Positions 1 through 9,186 of a DNA stretch of 64,000 nt are shown here, in pieces. The notes beneath the pieces are model-generated. The model did not search any database. It was given only the letters and a program-made list of their open reading frames with translations, and was not told the origin of the DNA. Origin of the DNA: Billgrantia kenyensis (lineage in GTDB: Bacteria; Pseudomonadota; Gammaproteobacteria; Pseudomonadales; Halomonadaceae); NCBI RefSeq assembly GCF_013697085.1, contig NZ_JACEFT010000001.1:372001-436000 (forward strand). The letters run 5' to 3'. The translations under genes were made by a program, and so were the position numbers. The stretch's first letter is position 1, and each line of letters begins with the position of its first letter.

Positions 1-854
1 AGCTCCTCGGCCGGGCCGAACTCGATGTAGCCCAGCAGGCCGAAGCCCACGTAGATGGCCACCACGGCGATGGCCACCGAAGCGAAGAACTCGAGCACCG
101 CCGAGGAGAGAAAGGCCACCCGCAGGGTGCGCATGCTCAGGCGGCGATAGTTGTCCGCCGCCGCGTGCACCTCCGTGGCCGCCTCACGGGTGCGGCCGAA
201 GAGCTGCAGCGTGGAGATGCCCCGCACGCGGTCGAGAAAGTGTCCCGAGAGGCGACTCACGGCAACGAACTGATCGCGATTGAGTCGCTCCGCCCCCATC
301 CCCACCAGGGCCATGAACAGCGGGATCAGCGGTGCGGCAAGCAGCAGGAACAGTGCCGCCAGCCAGTCGAGCCACAGCACGACGAGCAGAATCAGCAGCG
401 GAATGGCCACGCACAATCGCAGCTGGGGCAGAAAGCGTGCGAAGTAGCCGTCCAGCGCCTCGACCTGCTCGACCAACTGGTTGGCCAGCCCCGCGGAATG
501 ACGGGCGCCGGCGCGAACCGGCCCCATCGCGGCAAGATGGTCGAGCAGCTCGGCGCGCACCGCGTGGCGAATGCGCAGGCTGGCCAGCTGACCGCTCAGC
601 TCCTGCCCCCACTGGCACAGGGCTCGGGTCGCCAGCACCGCCACCAGCATTAGGAACGCTGAGGTGAGCGATGCCAGCGGCGCGCCATCCACCAGCAGGC
701 GACTGACGATCCACGCCAGCAAGGCCATCTGGGCGACGGTCAGCGCACCGGCAGCGATACCCGTCAGGGCGGCCAACCCCAGCCAGCCACGCTGGCTGGC
801 GGCATGTGCCGCCAGCCAGCGGCGCGCCGCTGCAGGCGTACGTGAGAGCGTCAT
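1..854 (-). CDS. cydD: Thiol reductant ABC exporter subunit CydD (partial, C-terminus off window)
   Basis: Reading the minus strand from an ATG at 854 gives an open frame to the window edge (about 284 residues), rich in hydrophobic helices typical of the N-terminal membrane half of an ABC exporter. The ATPase half lies outside the window. CydD works with CydC in the inner membrane, exporting glutathione/cysteine needed to assemble bd oxidase. It begins 4 bases after the cydB stop, so translation is probably coupled. Identity rests mainly on this position and on the helix pattern; CydD is preferred over CydC because CydD is normally the first of the pair. Confidence 0.85.
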   Translation of the reverse strand, partial: MTLSRTPAAARRWLAAHAASQRGWLGLAALTGIAAGALTVAQMALLAWIVSRLLVDGAPLASLTSAFLMLVAVLATRALCQWGQELSGQLASLRIRHAVRAELLDHLAAMGPVRAGARHSAGLANQLVEQVEALDGYFARFLPQLRLCVAIPLLILLVVLWLDWLAALFLLLAAPLIPLFMALVGMGAERLNRDQFVAVSRLSGHFLDRVRGISTLQLFGRTREAATEVHAAADNYRRLSMRTLRVAFLSSAVLEFFASVAIAVVAIYVGFGLLGYIEFGPAEE

Positions 855-858
855 GGAT

Positions 859-1869
859 TCAGTGGTAGCCCTCGCCGGCACGCACCTTGCCGCGAAAGAC
901 CCAGTAGGACCAGAAGGTATAGCCCAGCACGAAAGGCAGCACGAACAGCACGCCGAGCAGCAGGAAGAGCTGCGACTCCGGTGCTGAGGCGGCGTCCCAG
1001 ATGGTGTAGTTGGGCGGCACCAGCCAGGGCCACTTGCTCACCACCAGCCCAAGGTAGGTGAAGAAGAACATACCCAGCGTGGCCATGAACGGCAGCAGTT
1101 CGCGCTGGCGCCGCACCGCCCAGTACACCCCATACATGCACAGCAGCGTCAGCGCCGGCAGGATCCAGATCACCTGCAGGTGGCCGAACCAGCGGTCCCA
1201 CACCACCTCGTTGACCAGCGGGGTCCAGATGCTGATGATGCCGAAGATCACCAGCACCGCCGCCAGCAGCGGCGGCGTGAGCTTGTAGGCCCAGGCCTGG
1301 ATATAGCCTTCCGACTTGAGAATCAGCCAGGTGGTGCCCAGCAGGGCGTAGCCGATCATGATGCCGATGCCGGTGAGCACCGTGAACGGCGTCAGCCAGT
1401 CGAAGGCGCCGCCGACGAAGACCCCGTTCTGGGTCTCGAAGCCCTGGATATAGGTTCCTACCACGGCGCCCTGCGCAAAGGCGGCCACCGCCGAGCCGCC
1501 GCTGAAGGCCAGGTTCCACAGCCGCCGCCCGCGTCGTTCGCGGCGCGACTTGAAGCGCAGCTCGAAGGCCACCCCGCGGAATACCAGCCCGGCCACCATC
1601 AGGAACACGCCGATGTAGAGCGCCGGCAGGAACACCGTATAGACCAGCGGGAAGGCGGCCAAAAATCCCGCCCCGCCCAGCACCAGCCAGGTCTCGTTGC
1701 CGTCCCACACCGGGGCTACCGTGTTCATCATCACATCGCGTGCATCCTCGTCCGGAGCGAACGGAAACAGAATGCCGAGCCCCAGGTCGAAGCCATCCAT
1801 CAGCACGTACATCATGATGCCGAAGCCGATGATGAGCGCCCAGATCAAAGACAGATCGAACATTTCCAT
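859..1869 (-). CDS. cydB: Cytochrome bd-type quinol oxidase subunit II (CioB type)
   Basis: A 336-residue, largely hydrophobic protein of the CydB family, starting with a short periplasmic/N-terminal helix and containing the conserved YVLMDGFDLGLG and GNETWLV segments near residues 20-65. With CydA it forms the inner-membrane quinol:oxygen oxidoreductase. The length matches the CioB class (about 335 residues) rather than the longer E. coli CydB. The ATG lies 3 bases after the cydA stop, and cydD follows after 4 bases, so the three genes form one operon. No room is left for a cydX small-subunit gene between cydB and cydD. Confidence 0.95.
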   Translation of the reverse strand: MEMFDLSLIWALIIGFGIMMYVLMDGFDLGLGILFPFAPDEDARDVMMNTVAPVWDGNETWLVLGGAGFLAAFPLVYTVFLPALYIGVFLMVAGLVFRGVAFELRFKSRRERRGRRLWNLAFSGGSAVAAFAQGAVVGTYIQGFETQNGVFVGGAFDWLTPFTVLTGIGIMIGYALLGTTWLILKSEGYIQAWAYKLTPPLLAAVLVIFGIISIWTPLVNEVVWDRWFGHLQVIWILPALTLLCMYGVYWAVRRQRELLPFMATLGMFFFTYLGLVVSKWPWLVPPNYTIWDAASAPESQLFLLLGVLFVLPFVLGYTFWSYWVFRGKVRAGEGYH

Positions 1870-1872
1870 GGC

Positions 1873-3285
1873 TCAGTTCTCCCCCTTGGCGGGATTGTCG
1901 TCGAAGGGCGTGTGGGTGGCCGACCAGGGCCGCTTGGGCGTCTCGAAGTCGTCGACCATCTTCTCCTCTTCCTTCGGCTGCATGCCGTAGCGGATCACTC
2001 GCGTCAGGTAGTAGGTACCGGCATAGAAGATGATGCCGTAGACGGTGACGTAGCCGATCAGGGTGAACAGCGCCATGCCGCCTGTCAGCGACGGCGTAAC
2101 GCCTTCGGCGTGGGTCATGATGCCGTAGACCAGCCAGGGCGCTCGACCGGACTCGGTGACGATCCAGCCTGCCAGCACGGCAATGAACGGTGTCACCGAC
2201 ATCAGCCGCAGCATCTGCAGGTAGCGCCTCGAGTGGTAGAGCCGGCCGCCGCGCCTTAGATAGAGTCCGACCAGTGAAACGCCAATCATCAGGAAGCCGA
2301 TACCGAGCATCACGCGGAAGGCCCAGAACACCAGCGCCACCGGTGGCTGCTCCTCGGGAGGCGACTCGAGGATACCCGGCACTTCACCGTGCAACTCATG
2401 GGTGAGAATCAGGCTCGCGGCGTAAGGAATACCGATCTCGAAGCGGTTCTGCTGCGCTTCCTGATCCGGCCAGGCGAGGACCAGGAACGGAGCGCCCTCC
2501 TTGGTTTCCCAGTTGCCCTCCATGGCCGCCAGCTTGGTCGGCTGGTACTCCAGCGTGTTGAGACCATGCAGGTCGCCGACGAAGGCCTGGGTCGGCGTCA
2601 GCACCAGCAGCAGCCACATGCACATCGATAACGCCTTGCGGTTGGCCTCCACGTCGCGCCCGATCAGCAGGTACCAGGCGCTGACCCCGGCGACGACGAA
2701 ACCGCCGGTGATGAACGACGCCATGGCCATGTGGGCAAAGCGATACGGGAACGACGGGTTGAAGATCGCCTCCATCCAGGAGGTGACCCGGAAGACGCCC
2801 TCGTTGAAATCGACCCCTGCCGGCGTATGCATCCAGCTGTTCGCTGCCAGGATCCAGAAGGTCGATATGAAGGTGCCGAGCGCCACCATGGCAGCGGCGA
2901 ACAGGTGCACCCCCGGCGACACCCTTCCACGCCCGAACAGCAGCACACCGAGGAAGGCTGCCTCGAGGAAAAAGGCGGTGACCACTTCATAGCTCAGCAG
3001 CGGGCCGATGAAGTTGGCGCTGGCCTGGGAGAAGTTGCTCCAGTTGGTGCCGAACTGGAATGACATGACGATGCCCGACACCACCCCCATGCCGAAGGCC
3101 ACGGCAAATACCTTCGTCCACAGATACGCCAGGCGATCCCAGGCCGGATTGCGCGTCTTGTAGAACAGCGCGTGCAACAAGGTGATATAGGACGCCAGGC
3201 CGATGGTAAAGACCGGAAAGATGGCGTGAAAGGAAACCACGAAGGCGAATTGGATTCGTGACAGCAGTACGGGATCAAGCTCCAT
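1873..3285 (-). CDS. cydA: Cytochrome bd-type quinol oxidase subunit I, short Q-loop (CioA type)
   Basis: 470 residues, clearly of the CydA family. His20 in the segment SFHAIFP is the expected b595 ligand; a second conserved His lies in FAHMAMAS, and the GRAPWLVYG segment corresponds to the family GRxPW signature. E. coli CydA is about 522 residues; the shortfall lies in the periplasmic Q-loop, which points to the short-loop, cyanide-insensitive oxidase (CIO) subgroup. It reduces oxygen at the inner membrane using quinol and gives respiration at low oxygen or in the presence of terminal-oxidase poisons. First gene of cydA-cydB-cydD. The CIO assignment is inferred from length and sequence, not measured. 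Confidence 0.95.
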   Translation of the reverse strand: MELDPVLLSRIQFAFVVSFHAIFPVFTIGLASYITLLHALFYKTRNPAWDRLAYLWTKVFAVAFGMGVVSGIVMSFQFGTNWSNFSQASANFIGPLLSYEVVTAFFLEAAFLGVLLFGRGRVSPGVHLFAAAMVALGTFISTFWILAANSWMHTPAGVDFNEGVFRVTSWMEAIFNPSFPYRFAHMAMASFITGGFVVAGVSAWYLLIGRDVEANRKALSMCMWLLLVLTPTQAFVGDLHGLNTLEYQPTKLAAMEGNWETKEGAPFLVLAWPDQEAQQNRFEIGIPYAASLILTHELHGEVPGILESPPEEQPPVALVFWAFRVMLGIGFLMIGVSLVGLYLRRGGRLYHSRRYLQMLRLMSVTPFIAVLAGWIVTESGRAPWLVYGIMTHAEGVTPSLTGGMALFTLIGYVTVYGIIFYAGTYYLTRVIRYGMQPKEEEKMVDDFETPKRPWSATHTPFDDNPAKGEN

Positions 3286-3632
3286 GACGTACCTCTTGGC
3301 TGCTGAAGAGTTAACGTCTCAAGGGATGCGCGAGCACACGGGTGTGCGGTTATTGTGCTTCCGGTCACGTCCCTCCTGGACATGCCGTGACGCATTCCAC
3401 CTCGACACTTGTGACAGCGTAGCAGGATGATCCGGATAGGCCCTTGGGGCGTTACTTGCCACGTCTCGAGATCTTGCATCCTTTATCTCGAGCCAGGCTG
3501 GTTCGCGGTTCCGGGCTTATCGGATTATGCCTATAAAACATAAGCTTAGTCCTAGCCGACCCGTGCATCTTACCCTTCAGAATGCAAAAAATGGCATTTT
3601 GTTGCGCCAAATCAGTGTGTCGAGATGTCGCA
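3286..3632. other. Intergenic region upstream of cydA
   Basis: About 350 bases with no convincing gene. The stretch 3520-3600 is AT-rich compared with its surroundings and probably holds the cydA promoter on the minus strand, but I find no spacing-correct -35/-10 pair and no ANR/FNR-type TTGAT-N4-ATCAA box. A 5-bp inverted repeat around 3580-3597 could be a weak terminator for the antiporter gene upstream. Confidence 0.4.
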
Positions 3633-4616
3633 TCAGGCGCCGGTGGCCTGCACCACCAGCCGCACCATGTACAGCGTATAGCCGAGGAAGAGCGCCAGCA
3701 GCACGGCTCCCTCGACGCGGTTGATGCGCCCCGGACGGCCACGCCAGCCGATGGCAAATACCGTCATCAGCAGCGTCATCAGCGCCATCAGACTCCAATC
3801 GCGCAGCAGCACCTCGCCGCCCACCGCGATGGGGTGGATCACCGCGGCCAGCCCCACCACACCCAGGGTGTTGAATAGGTTGGAGCCGACGACGTTACCC
3901 ACCACCAGATCGTGCTCATTCTTGCGCAGTGCACTGATGGAGGAGGCCAGCTCCGGCAGCGAGGTACCAATCGCCACGATGGTCAGGCCGATGATCAGGT
4001 CGCTGACGCCAAAGCCCAACGCGATTTCCACCGCCCCCCATACCAGCACCCGCGAGCTCAGCACCAGCAGCAGCAGCCCGGTGAAGGTCCATGCCAGGCC
4101 GGCGCGCAGCGACATGGGCCGAGCCGCCAGGCTATCCTCGGTGTCGCTTGCCAGCGCATCGGCCGGGCCGCGGCGGGCCTGCCAGATACTGAAGCCGATC
4201 ATGGCCGCCAGCATCAGCAGCAGCACGGCACCCTCGAAGCGACCGATCACGCCGCCCCACATCAGCAGCGCCGAGAGCAGCGTGACGCCAGCCAGCAGCG
4301 GCAGCTCGCGGCGAATCACGCTGGAATGCACCGCCAGCGGCGAGATCAACGCCATCAGGCCCAGGATCATGCCGATGTTGGCGATGTTGGAGCCATAGCC
4401 GTTGCCCAGGGCGAGCCCCGGGTTGCCCTGCCCTGCGGCCAGCGACGACACCATCAGCTCAGGCGCCGAGGTCCCGAAGCCGATGACCAGCATGCCGATC
4501 AGCAAAGGCGAAACACCTAGCCTGCGTGACGTTGCTGCTGCCCCGTCGACGAAGCGCTCGGCACTCCATACCAGCAGCACCAGGCCGGCTGCGATGGCAA
4601 TCAGGGGAAGCAACAT
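3633..4616 (-). CDS. Calcium/sodium antiporter (CaCA family, YrbG-like)
   Basis: 327 residues with about ten predicted membrane helices. The two alpha-repeats of the cation/Ca2+ exchanger superfamily are plain: GFGTSAPELMVS followed by GNGYGSNIANIG in the first half, and AIGTSLPELASS followed by GNVVGSNLFNTLG in the second. The acidic residues inside these motifs coordinate the exchanged cations. It is an inner-membrane exchanger, probably importing Na+ while extruding Ca2+ in a salt-adapted cell. It lies on the same strand as cydA but about 350 bases upstream, so co-transcription is doubtful. Its 5' end faces pqiA, giving a divergent promoter region at 4617-4760. Confidence 0.93.
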   Translation of the reverse strand: MLLPLIAIAAGLVLLVWSAERFVDGAAATSRRLGVSPLLIGMLVIGFGTSAPELMVSSLAAGQGNPGLALGNGYGSNIANIGMILGLMALISPLAVHSSVIRRELPLLAGVTLLSALLMWGGVIGRFEGAVLLLMLAAMIGFSIWQARRGPADALASDTEDSLAARPMSLRAGLAWTFTGLLLLVLSSRVLVWGAVEIALGFGVSDLIIGLTIVAIGTSLPELASSISALRKNEHDLVVGNVVGSNLFNTLGVVGLAAVIHPIAVGGEVLLRDWSLMALMTLLMTVFAIGWRGRPGRINRVEGAVLLALFLGYTLYMVRLVVQATGA

Positions 4617-4760
4617 TTTTCAATCCTTGGGGAACATTCAGTGGCGCATGTTTGTATATGGTAGGCGTCCCGTCAACGTGTCACACTTCACTTTGGCCAG
4701 AGGGCAATACGCCCACCCCGGCTTGCCTCGCCATACTACTTTCTCCGGATCGTTCCACAC

Positions 4761-6107
4761 GTGCTCAATCGCTCTACTCGTTTCCTGCCCGCCCCGGGCG
4801 AGCCCCGCGTCGACCGGACCCCACCCGAGGCCCGCACTTCGCGGCGGCGGCTGCGCGCGTGTCACGAGTGTGACTGGCTATCGGCCCTTCCTCCCTTGCG
4901 CCCGGGACAGAAAGCGGACTGCCCGCGCTGTGGCCATACCCTGGTTACACGACACTACCGCCCTGCCCAGCGCAGCATGGCACTGGCCATGGCCGCCATG
5001 GTCGCACTGCTGCTGGCCATCTCGTTTCCCTTCGTCAGCTTCTCCGTAGGCGGGTTCGGCAACCGTATTGAACTGAGCCAGACGGCCACGACGCTGATCG
5101 GATTCCACCAGCCGCTGGTCGCCATCGCCGTGATTCTGACCATCGCCGTACTGCCGGGGGTCTACCTGCTGGGGGTGATATGGCTGCAACTGGGACTGCT
5201 GCAGGGGCGCCCGCTTCCCGCCAGCCGCTCTATCGCCCGCTCCCTGGCCCACCTCAATCCCTGGATGATGGCCGACGTCTTCATCATTGGCGCCCTGGTC
5301 AGCCTGATCAAGGTGGCCGGGCTGGCCCAGATCGAGCTGGGGATCTCCTTCTGGGCGTTCTGCGCCTTTGCCCTGCTGCTGCTGTTCACTACCCAATCGA
5401 TCGACTCGGACTGGATGTGGTTCTCGCTCGCTGGCGAGCCCCAGGCGCCAGAGGGCGCCCGCACCGGAACCACTGCTGCGTCGCAGGGTCTGACGGGTTG
5501 CTCCACCTGCGGGCTGGTCAATCGTTTCGATGCCGCCGGCCACAGTCACTGCCGGCGCTGTGGCGAGCGCCTGCATGTGCGCCTGCCTCACAGCCTGCAG
5601 CGTACCTGGGCGCTGCTGGCCGCGGCCACGGTCATGTACATACCGGCCAATGTCTATCCCATCATGACCACCACCACCCTGGGCCACAGCAGCCCGTCGA
5701 CCATCATCGGCGGCGTCGTCGAACTGCTGCAGATGGGCTCTTGGCCGGTGGCCGCGGTGATCTTCGTGGCCAGCGTCGTGGTGCCCGTGGGCAAACTGGT
5801 AGCGCTTGCCTGGCTCTGCCTTGTCGTGGCCCGCAGCAGTGAGCTCAACGCCAACAGCCGCACACGGCTCTACCGGATCACGGAATTCATCGGTCGCTGG
5901 TCGATGGTCGACGTCTTCGTGGTGGCGATCCTGGTGGCGCTGATTCGTGCCGGCTCGCTGATGTCGGTCACCCCAGGGCCTGCCGCGCTGGCCTTCGGCG
6001 CCGTGGTGGTCCTGACCATGCTGGCAGCGATGACCTTCGACCCGAGAATGATCTGGGACACGCCCCTGCCGCGTGACAACCGGAAGACCCAAGGAATCCC
6101 TGGATGA
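4761..6107 (+). CDS. pqiA: Paraquat-inducible membrane protein PqiA
   Basis: 448 residues with the PqiA layout: a C4 zinc ribbon (Cys34, Cys37, Cys54, Cys57), four membrane helices, a second C4 ribbon near residues 247-271 (CSTCG and CRRCG), then four more helices. PqiA is the inner-membrane partner of the MCE protein PqiB in intermembrane lipid transport and envelope homeostasis. The GTG at 4761 is the only in-frame start giving the whole first ribbon that I can support, and the ribosome site in front of it is weak, so the exact start is uncertain. The stop overlaps the pqiB start by 4 bases (ATGA). Confidence 0.92.
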   Translation: MLNRSTRFLPAPGEPRVDRTPPEARTSRRRLRACHECDWLSALPPLRPGQKADCPRCGHTLVTRHYRPAQRSMALAMAAMVALLLAISFPFVSFSVGGFGNRIELSQTATTLIGFHQPLVAIAVILTIAVLPGVYLLGVIWLQLGLLQGRPLPASRSIARSLAHLNPWMMADVFIIGALVSLIKVAGLAQIELGISFWAFCAFALLLLFTTQSIDSDWMWFSLAGEPQAPEGARTGTTAASQGLTGCSTCGLVNRFDAAGHSHCRRCGERLHVRLPHSLQRTWALLAAATVMYIPANVYPIMTTTTLGHSSPSTIIGGVVELLQMGSWPVAAVIFVASVVVPVGKLVALAWLCLVVARSSELNANSRTRLYRITEFIGRWSMVDVFVVAILVALIRAGSLMSVTPGPAALAFGAVVVLTMLAAMTFDPRMIWDTPLPRDNRKTQGIPG

Positions 6108-7780
6108 GCGATACCCCTCGCGACGTCGAGACACCGCGTGACATGCATCGTGCCCGCGCGACCCCACAACGGCGACTTTCGCCGATCTGGATCGTGCCCA
6201 TCGTGGCGATCCTGATCGGCCTGTGGCTGGTCTATGACAACTACCGCAGCCGCGGTCCCTTGATCACCCTGACGATGAGCAATGCCGAGGGTATCGAGGC
6301 CGGCAGTACGCTGATCAAGACCCGCAACGTCGAGGTGGGCCGCGTCGAACGCGTGCAGCTCTCGGAAGACCTGTCGCATACGGTAATCACGGCGCGCATG
6401 GCGCCCAATACCGAAGCCATGCTTACCGAAGGCAGCCGTTTCTGGGTGGTCAAGCCGCGCATCGGTCGTGAAGGCATCAGCGGTCTTGGCACCGTGCTTT
6501 CCGGGGCTTTCATTCAGCTACAGCCTGGCAGCGGCGAGTCGGGCATTCGCGAGTTCCAGGTCAGCGACCTGCCACCGGTGGCCCCCGCCGATGCCGCCGG
6601 GCTGCGCATCAATCTGATCAGTCAGCTCGGCAATTCGCTGCGTGCGGGCGATCCCGTGACTTACCAGGGCTATACCGTGGGGCGGGTCGAGGAAGCGCAT
6701 TTCGATGCGGATACGCGTCGCATGACCCAGCGGATCTTCATCGAGAGCCCGTATGATCGGCTGGTCACCGACAGCACCCGCTTCTGGTCCGCCAGTGGCA
6801 TCGACCTGCGGCTGGATGCCGACGGAATCCGCATCAACGTGGAGTCCCTCGAGGCGCTGCTGGGTGGCGGGGTAACCTTCGGCGTACCTGAGGATCTCCC
6901 CCGCGGGCGTGCGGTGGAGAACGACGCCACCTTCAGCCTTTACCCCGACGAGGAGAGTGCACGCCAGGGCACCTTCAACCGCTATCTCGAGTACGTACTG
7001 CTGGTGGAGGACAGCGTGCGAGGGCTCTCCCGCGGCGCGCCGGTCGAGTTTCGTGGTGTGCGTATCGGCACCGTGGCTGCCGTTCCCTGGCAGTTCACCG
7101 CCAACCAGCCCGATACCCGCGGCGGCTTTGCCATTCCAGTACTGGTCCGCATCGAGCCACAGCGCCTGGGCATCGAGAACCAGCAGGTCGACCTGGAGGA
7201 GTGGGACGCTCGCTTCCAACGCCTGTTCGACGCCGGCCTGCGCGCTTCACTCAAGTCGGGCAACCTGCTTACCGGGGCGCTGTTCGTCGATATCAACTTC
7301 CATCGCGATGAAGCGGGCACCTATGTGGCGGAGACCTTCAGCGACCGCACCGTCTTTCCCACCATCTCAGCCGGCTTCGCCCAGATCGAGGCTCAGGTCA
7401 CCGCCCTGCTGGAGAAACTCAACGCGCTCGAGATCGAACCGCTGCTGGCCGGGCTGGACCGTAATCTGGCCGCTTCCGAGGCCATGCTCGGGGAAGTCCG
7501 CCAACTCAGCGGCTCCCTGCAGGAGGTGCTCGACGATCCGGGGACACGCAATCTGCCGGCCAACCTCAACGCGTCGCTCGAGGCACTGCGCGAGACGCTG
7601 GAAGGCTTGTCGCCCGACTCCAGCGCCTACCGCGAACTGACCGGTGCTGCCGAGCGACTGGAGCGCACGCTGCGCGACCTCGAGCCGGTGACGCGAACTC
7701 TGAACGAAAATCCCAGGGCTCTGCTGTTCGATAGCCTCGACACCACAGACCCGGTCCCTCGCGCCCCAAGGCGTAACTGA
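6104..7780 (+). CDS. pqiB: MCE-domain intermembrane transport protein PqiB
   Basis: 558 residues, the usual PqiB size. A single N-terminal membrane helix (about residues 26-46, SPIWIVPIVAILIGLWLVYD) is followed by three MlaD/MCE repeats and a long helical C-terminus with coiled-coil character (LEKLNALEIEPLLAGLDRNL and onward). In E. coli, PqiB hexamers stack MCE rings into a tube across the periplasm that carries lipids between membranes. The gene overlaps pqiA by 4 bases, and pqiC begins 57 bases downstream, so the three act as one operon. Confidence 0.95.
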   Translation: MSDTPRDVETPRDMHRARATPQRRLSPIWIVPIVAILIGLWLVYDNYRSRGPLITLTMSNAEGIEAGSTLIKTRNVEVGRVERVQLSEDLSHTVITARMAPNTEAMLTEGSRFWVVKPRIGREGISGLGTVLSGAFIQLQPGSGESGIREFQVSDLPPVAPADAAGLRINLISQLGNSLRAGDPVTYQGYTVGRVEEAHFDADTRRMTQRIFIESPYDRLVTDSTRFWSASGIDLRLDADGIRINVESLEALLGGGVTFGVPEDLPRGRAVENDATFSLYPDEESARQGTFNRYLEYVLLVEDSVRGLSRGAPVEFRGVRIGTVAAVPWQFTANQPDTRGGFAIPVLVRIEPQRLGIENQQVDLEEWDARFQRLFDAGLRASLKSGNLLTGALFVDINFHRDEAGTYVAETFSDRTVFPTISAGFAQIEAQVTALLEKLNALEIEPLLAGLDRNLAASEAMLGEVRQLSGSLQEVLDDPGTRNLPANLNASLEALRETLEGLSPDSSAYRELTGAAERLERTLRDLEPVTRTLNENPRALLFDSLDTTDPVPRAPRRN

Positions 7781-7837
7781 TATGGACGTGAAAATGTGGC
7801 GCTATGATGATCACATCTTGTGGAAAGGGAGTGCGGC

Positions 7838-8425
7838 ATGAGGTCGATGTTCTGGCTTGTCCTGCTGACAGGCATGCTGCTGCTGGCGGGCTGTGCTTCG
7901 CCCACCGCGCCGGCCAATCGCTACATGCTGCCGGAGAGTGCCTCGGCGCCCCCCGGGGCCAGCCCGTCCGCCGGGCACCTGCTGCTCGTGCAGTCGCCGC
8001 GCCTGGCCCACTACCTGGACAGCGACGGCATCGTCATGCAGCTCGATGACATCAGTCTCAATGCGGCTCGTCAGCACCTCTGGGCCGAGCCGCTGGGACG
8101 CCAGCTGGAACGTGGATTGCGATCCCGCCTGGCCGAGCGTCTACCCGACACCCGTGTCATGCGGGAGGAGGCCAGTCTCGGTCGGAGCGAGGCCCTGCGG
8201 CTGCGTGTCGAGGTGGACCGCTTCCAGGGCCGGCATGACGGCCTGGCCATCGCCGGTGGCCAGTGGCAGCTACTGACAGCGGATGGTGGTCTGCTGGCCA
8301 TGGAGAGTTTCCTTGCCGAAACCGAACTGGAGGATGACGGCTACCCCGCTCTGGTGCGCGCGCTGGGCACCAGCTGGGACCAGGTCGCGGCCGACATCGC
8401 CACCGCGGTCAGGCGGGTACGCTGA
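7838..8425 (+). CDS. pqiC: Outer-membrane lipoprotein PqiC
   Basis: 195 residues starting at the ATG at 7838, which has a GGGAG ribosome site about 7 bases upstream; an in-frame ATG at 7820 lacks one. A lipoprotein signal peptide ends in the lipobox LLAGC (Cys about residue 20). The rest matches the PqiC/YmbA (ABC-type transport auxiliary lipoprotein) family, including an early RYMLPES segment and a C-terminal stretch ending in an amphipathic helix. It would anchor the PqiB tube at the outer membrane. Confidence 0.9.
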   Translation: MRSMFWLVLLTGMLLLAGCASPTAPANRYMLPESASAPPGASPSAGHLLLVQSPRLAHYLDSDGIVMQLDDISLNAARQHLWAEPLGRQLERGLRSRLAERLPDTRVMREEASLGRSEALRLRVEVDRFQGRHDGLAIAGGQWQLLTADGGLLAMESFLAETELEDDGYPALVRALGTSWDQVAADIATAVRRVR

Positions 8426-8504
8426 GCAGGCCGGCCCTGTCGACATCGACTATGCTGATCAAGCCGGCACCCGCTTTGACATTGCCACCCTTGTAGGGAG
8501 AGAC

Positions 8505-9029
8505 ATGTCGACTGCTTCCGTTGCGACAGCCCCCCAGAAACCCCCTCTCGACCACGACACCGCCGCGGCGCTGCGTGCGCACACCCGCGACCTGGAGCAC
8601 GACCTGCTCGCCGCCTTGGAGGCGCAGGCACCACGGCTCGCCACCGACCGCCTGGAGGCGGTCAGCGAACACCTCGATGCACTCGAGACCGCGCTGGCTG
8701 GGATCGCATCCGACGCAGCCGGCCCGCTCCTCGAGCGGCTGCGCGTGGGGCTCGACCGGCTGGCCTGCGACCTTTATCAGCGCGACGGCTGGGCCCACCT
8801 GGACGAGGCCGCGTTTCGCCGACTGCTCGCGCGCCATAGTGCCGGCCTCACCCGGGTCGACGGCATCGGCCCGGCCAGCGCCGAGGTGCTCTTCCAGCAC
8901 GGCATCAGCGACCCCGAGCGCCTCCTGCAGCTGCAAGCCGCCGAGCTCGACGAGATACGGGGCCTCAACGCTGCCGTGCTCGCCCGGCTCAAGCACAAGT
9001 GCGAGGCAGCAGGGGAAAACCGGGCATAA
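8505..9029 (+). CDS. Hypothetical protein with C-terminal helix-hairpin-helix
   Basis: 174 residues from the ATG at 8505, which follows a GTAGGGAGAG ribosome site. Residues about 1-115 are helical and alanine/leucine-rich with no motif I recognise. Residues about 118-165 form a helix-hairpin-helix pair (LTRVDGIGPASAEVLFQHG, then a second turn at IRGLNAAVLARLK), a fold usually used for non-specific DNA binding or protein docking. No catalytic motif is visible. It sits between pqiC and the RhlE-type helicase with separate spacing on both sides, so its partner is not evident. The coding call is supported by the ribosome site and by codon bias like that of its neighbours. Confidence 0.8.
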   Translation: MSTASVATAPQKPPLDHDTAAALRAHTRDLEHDLLAALEAQAPRLATDRLEAVSEHLDALETALAGIASDAAGPLLERLRVGLDRLACDLYQRDGWAHLDEAAFRRLLARHSAGLTRVDGIGPASAEVLFQHGISDPERLLQLQAAELDEIRGLNAAVLARLKHKCEAAGENRA

Positions 9030-9186
9030 AGGCTGCAGTGCGCCGCCTTTGCTGGCATAATGCTCACACGCGGCGATCCGTGGTCCCTCCTGCCGCGCCC
9101 CTGAACCGAATTGCTCACCTCTTGGCCCGGGACTGGTCATGTGCAAGCCGCACATGGCGCGGCCAGGATGTATCTGCGGAGACCGC

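Noticed and set aside
1180-2259. A 359-codon open frame opposite cydA/cydB
   Set aside because: Gln/His/Ala-rich antisense translation across two certain genes; no support.
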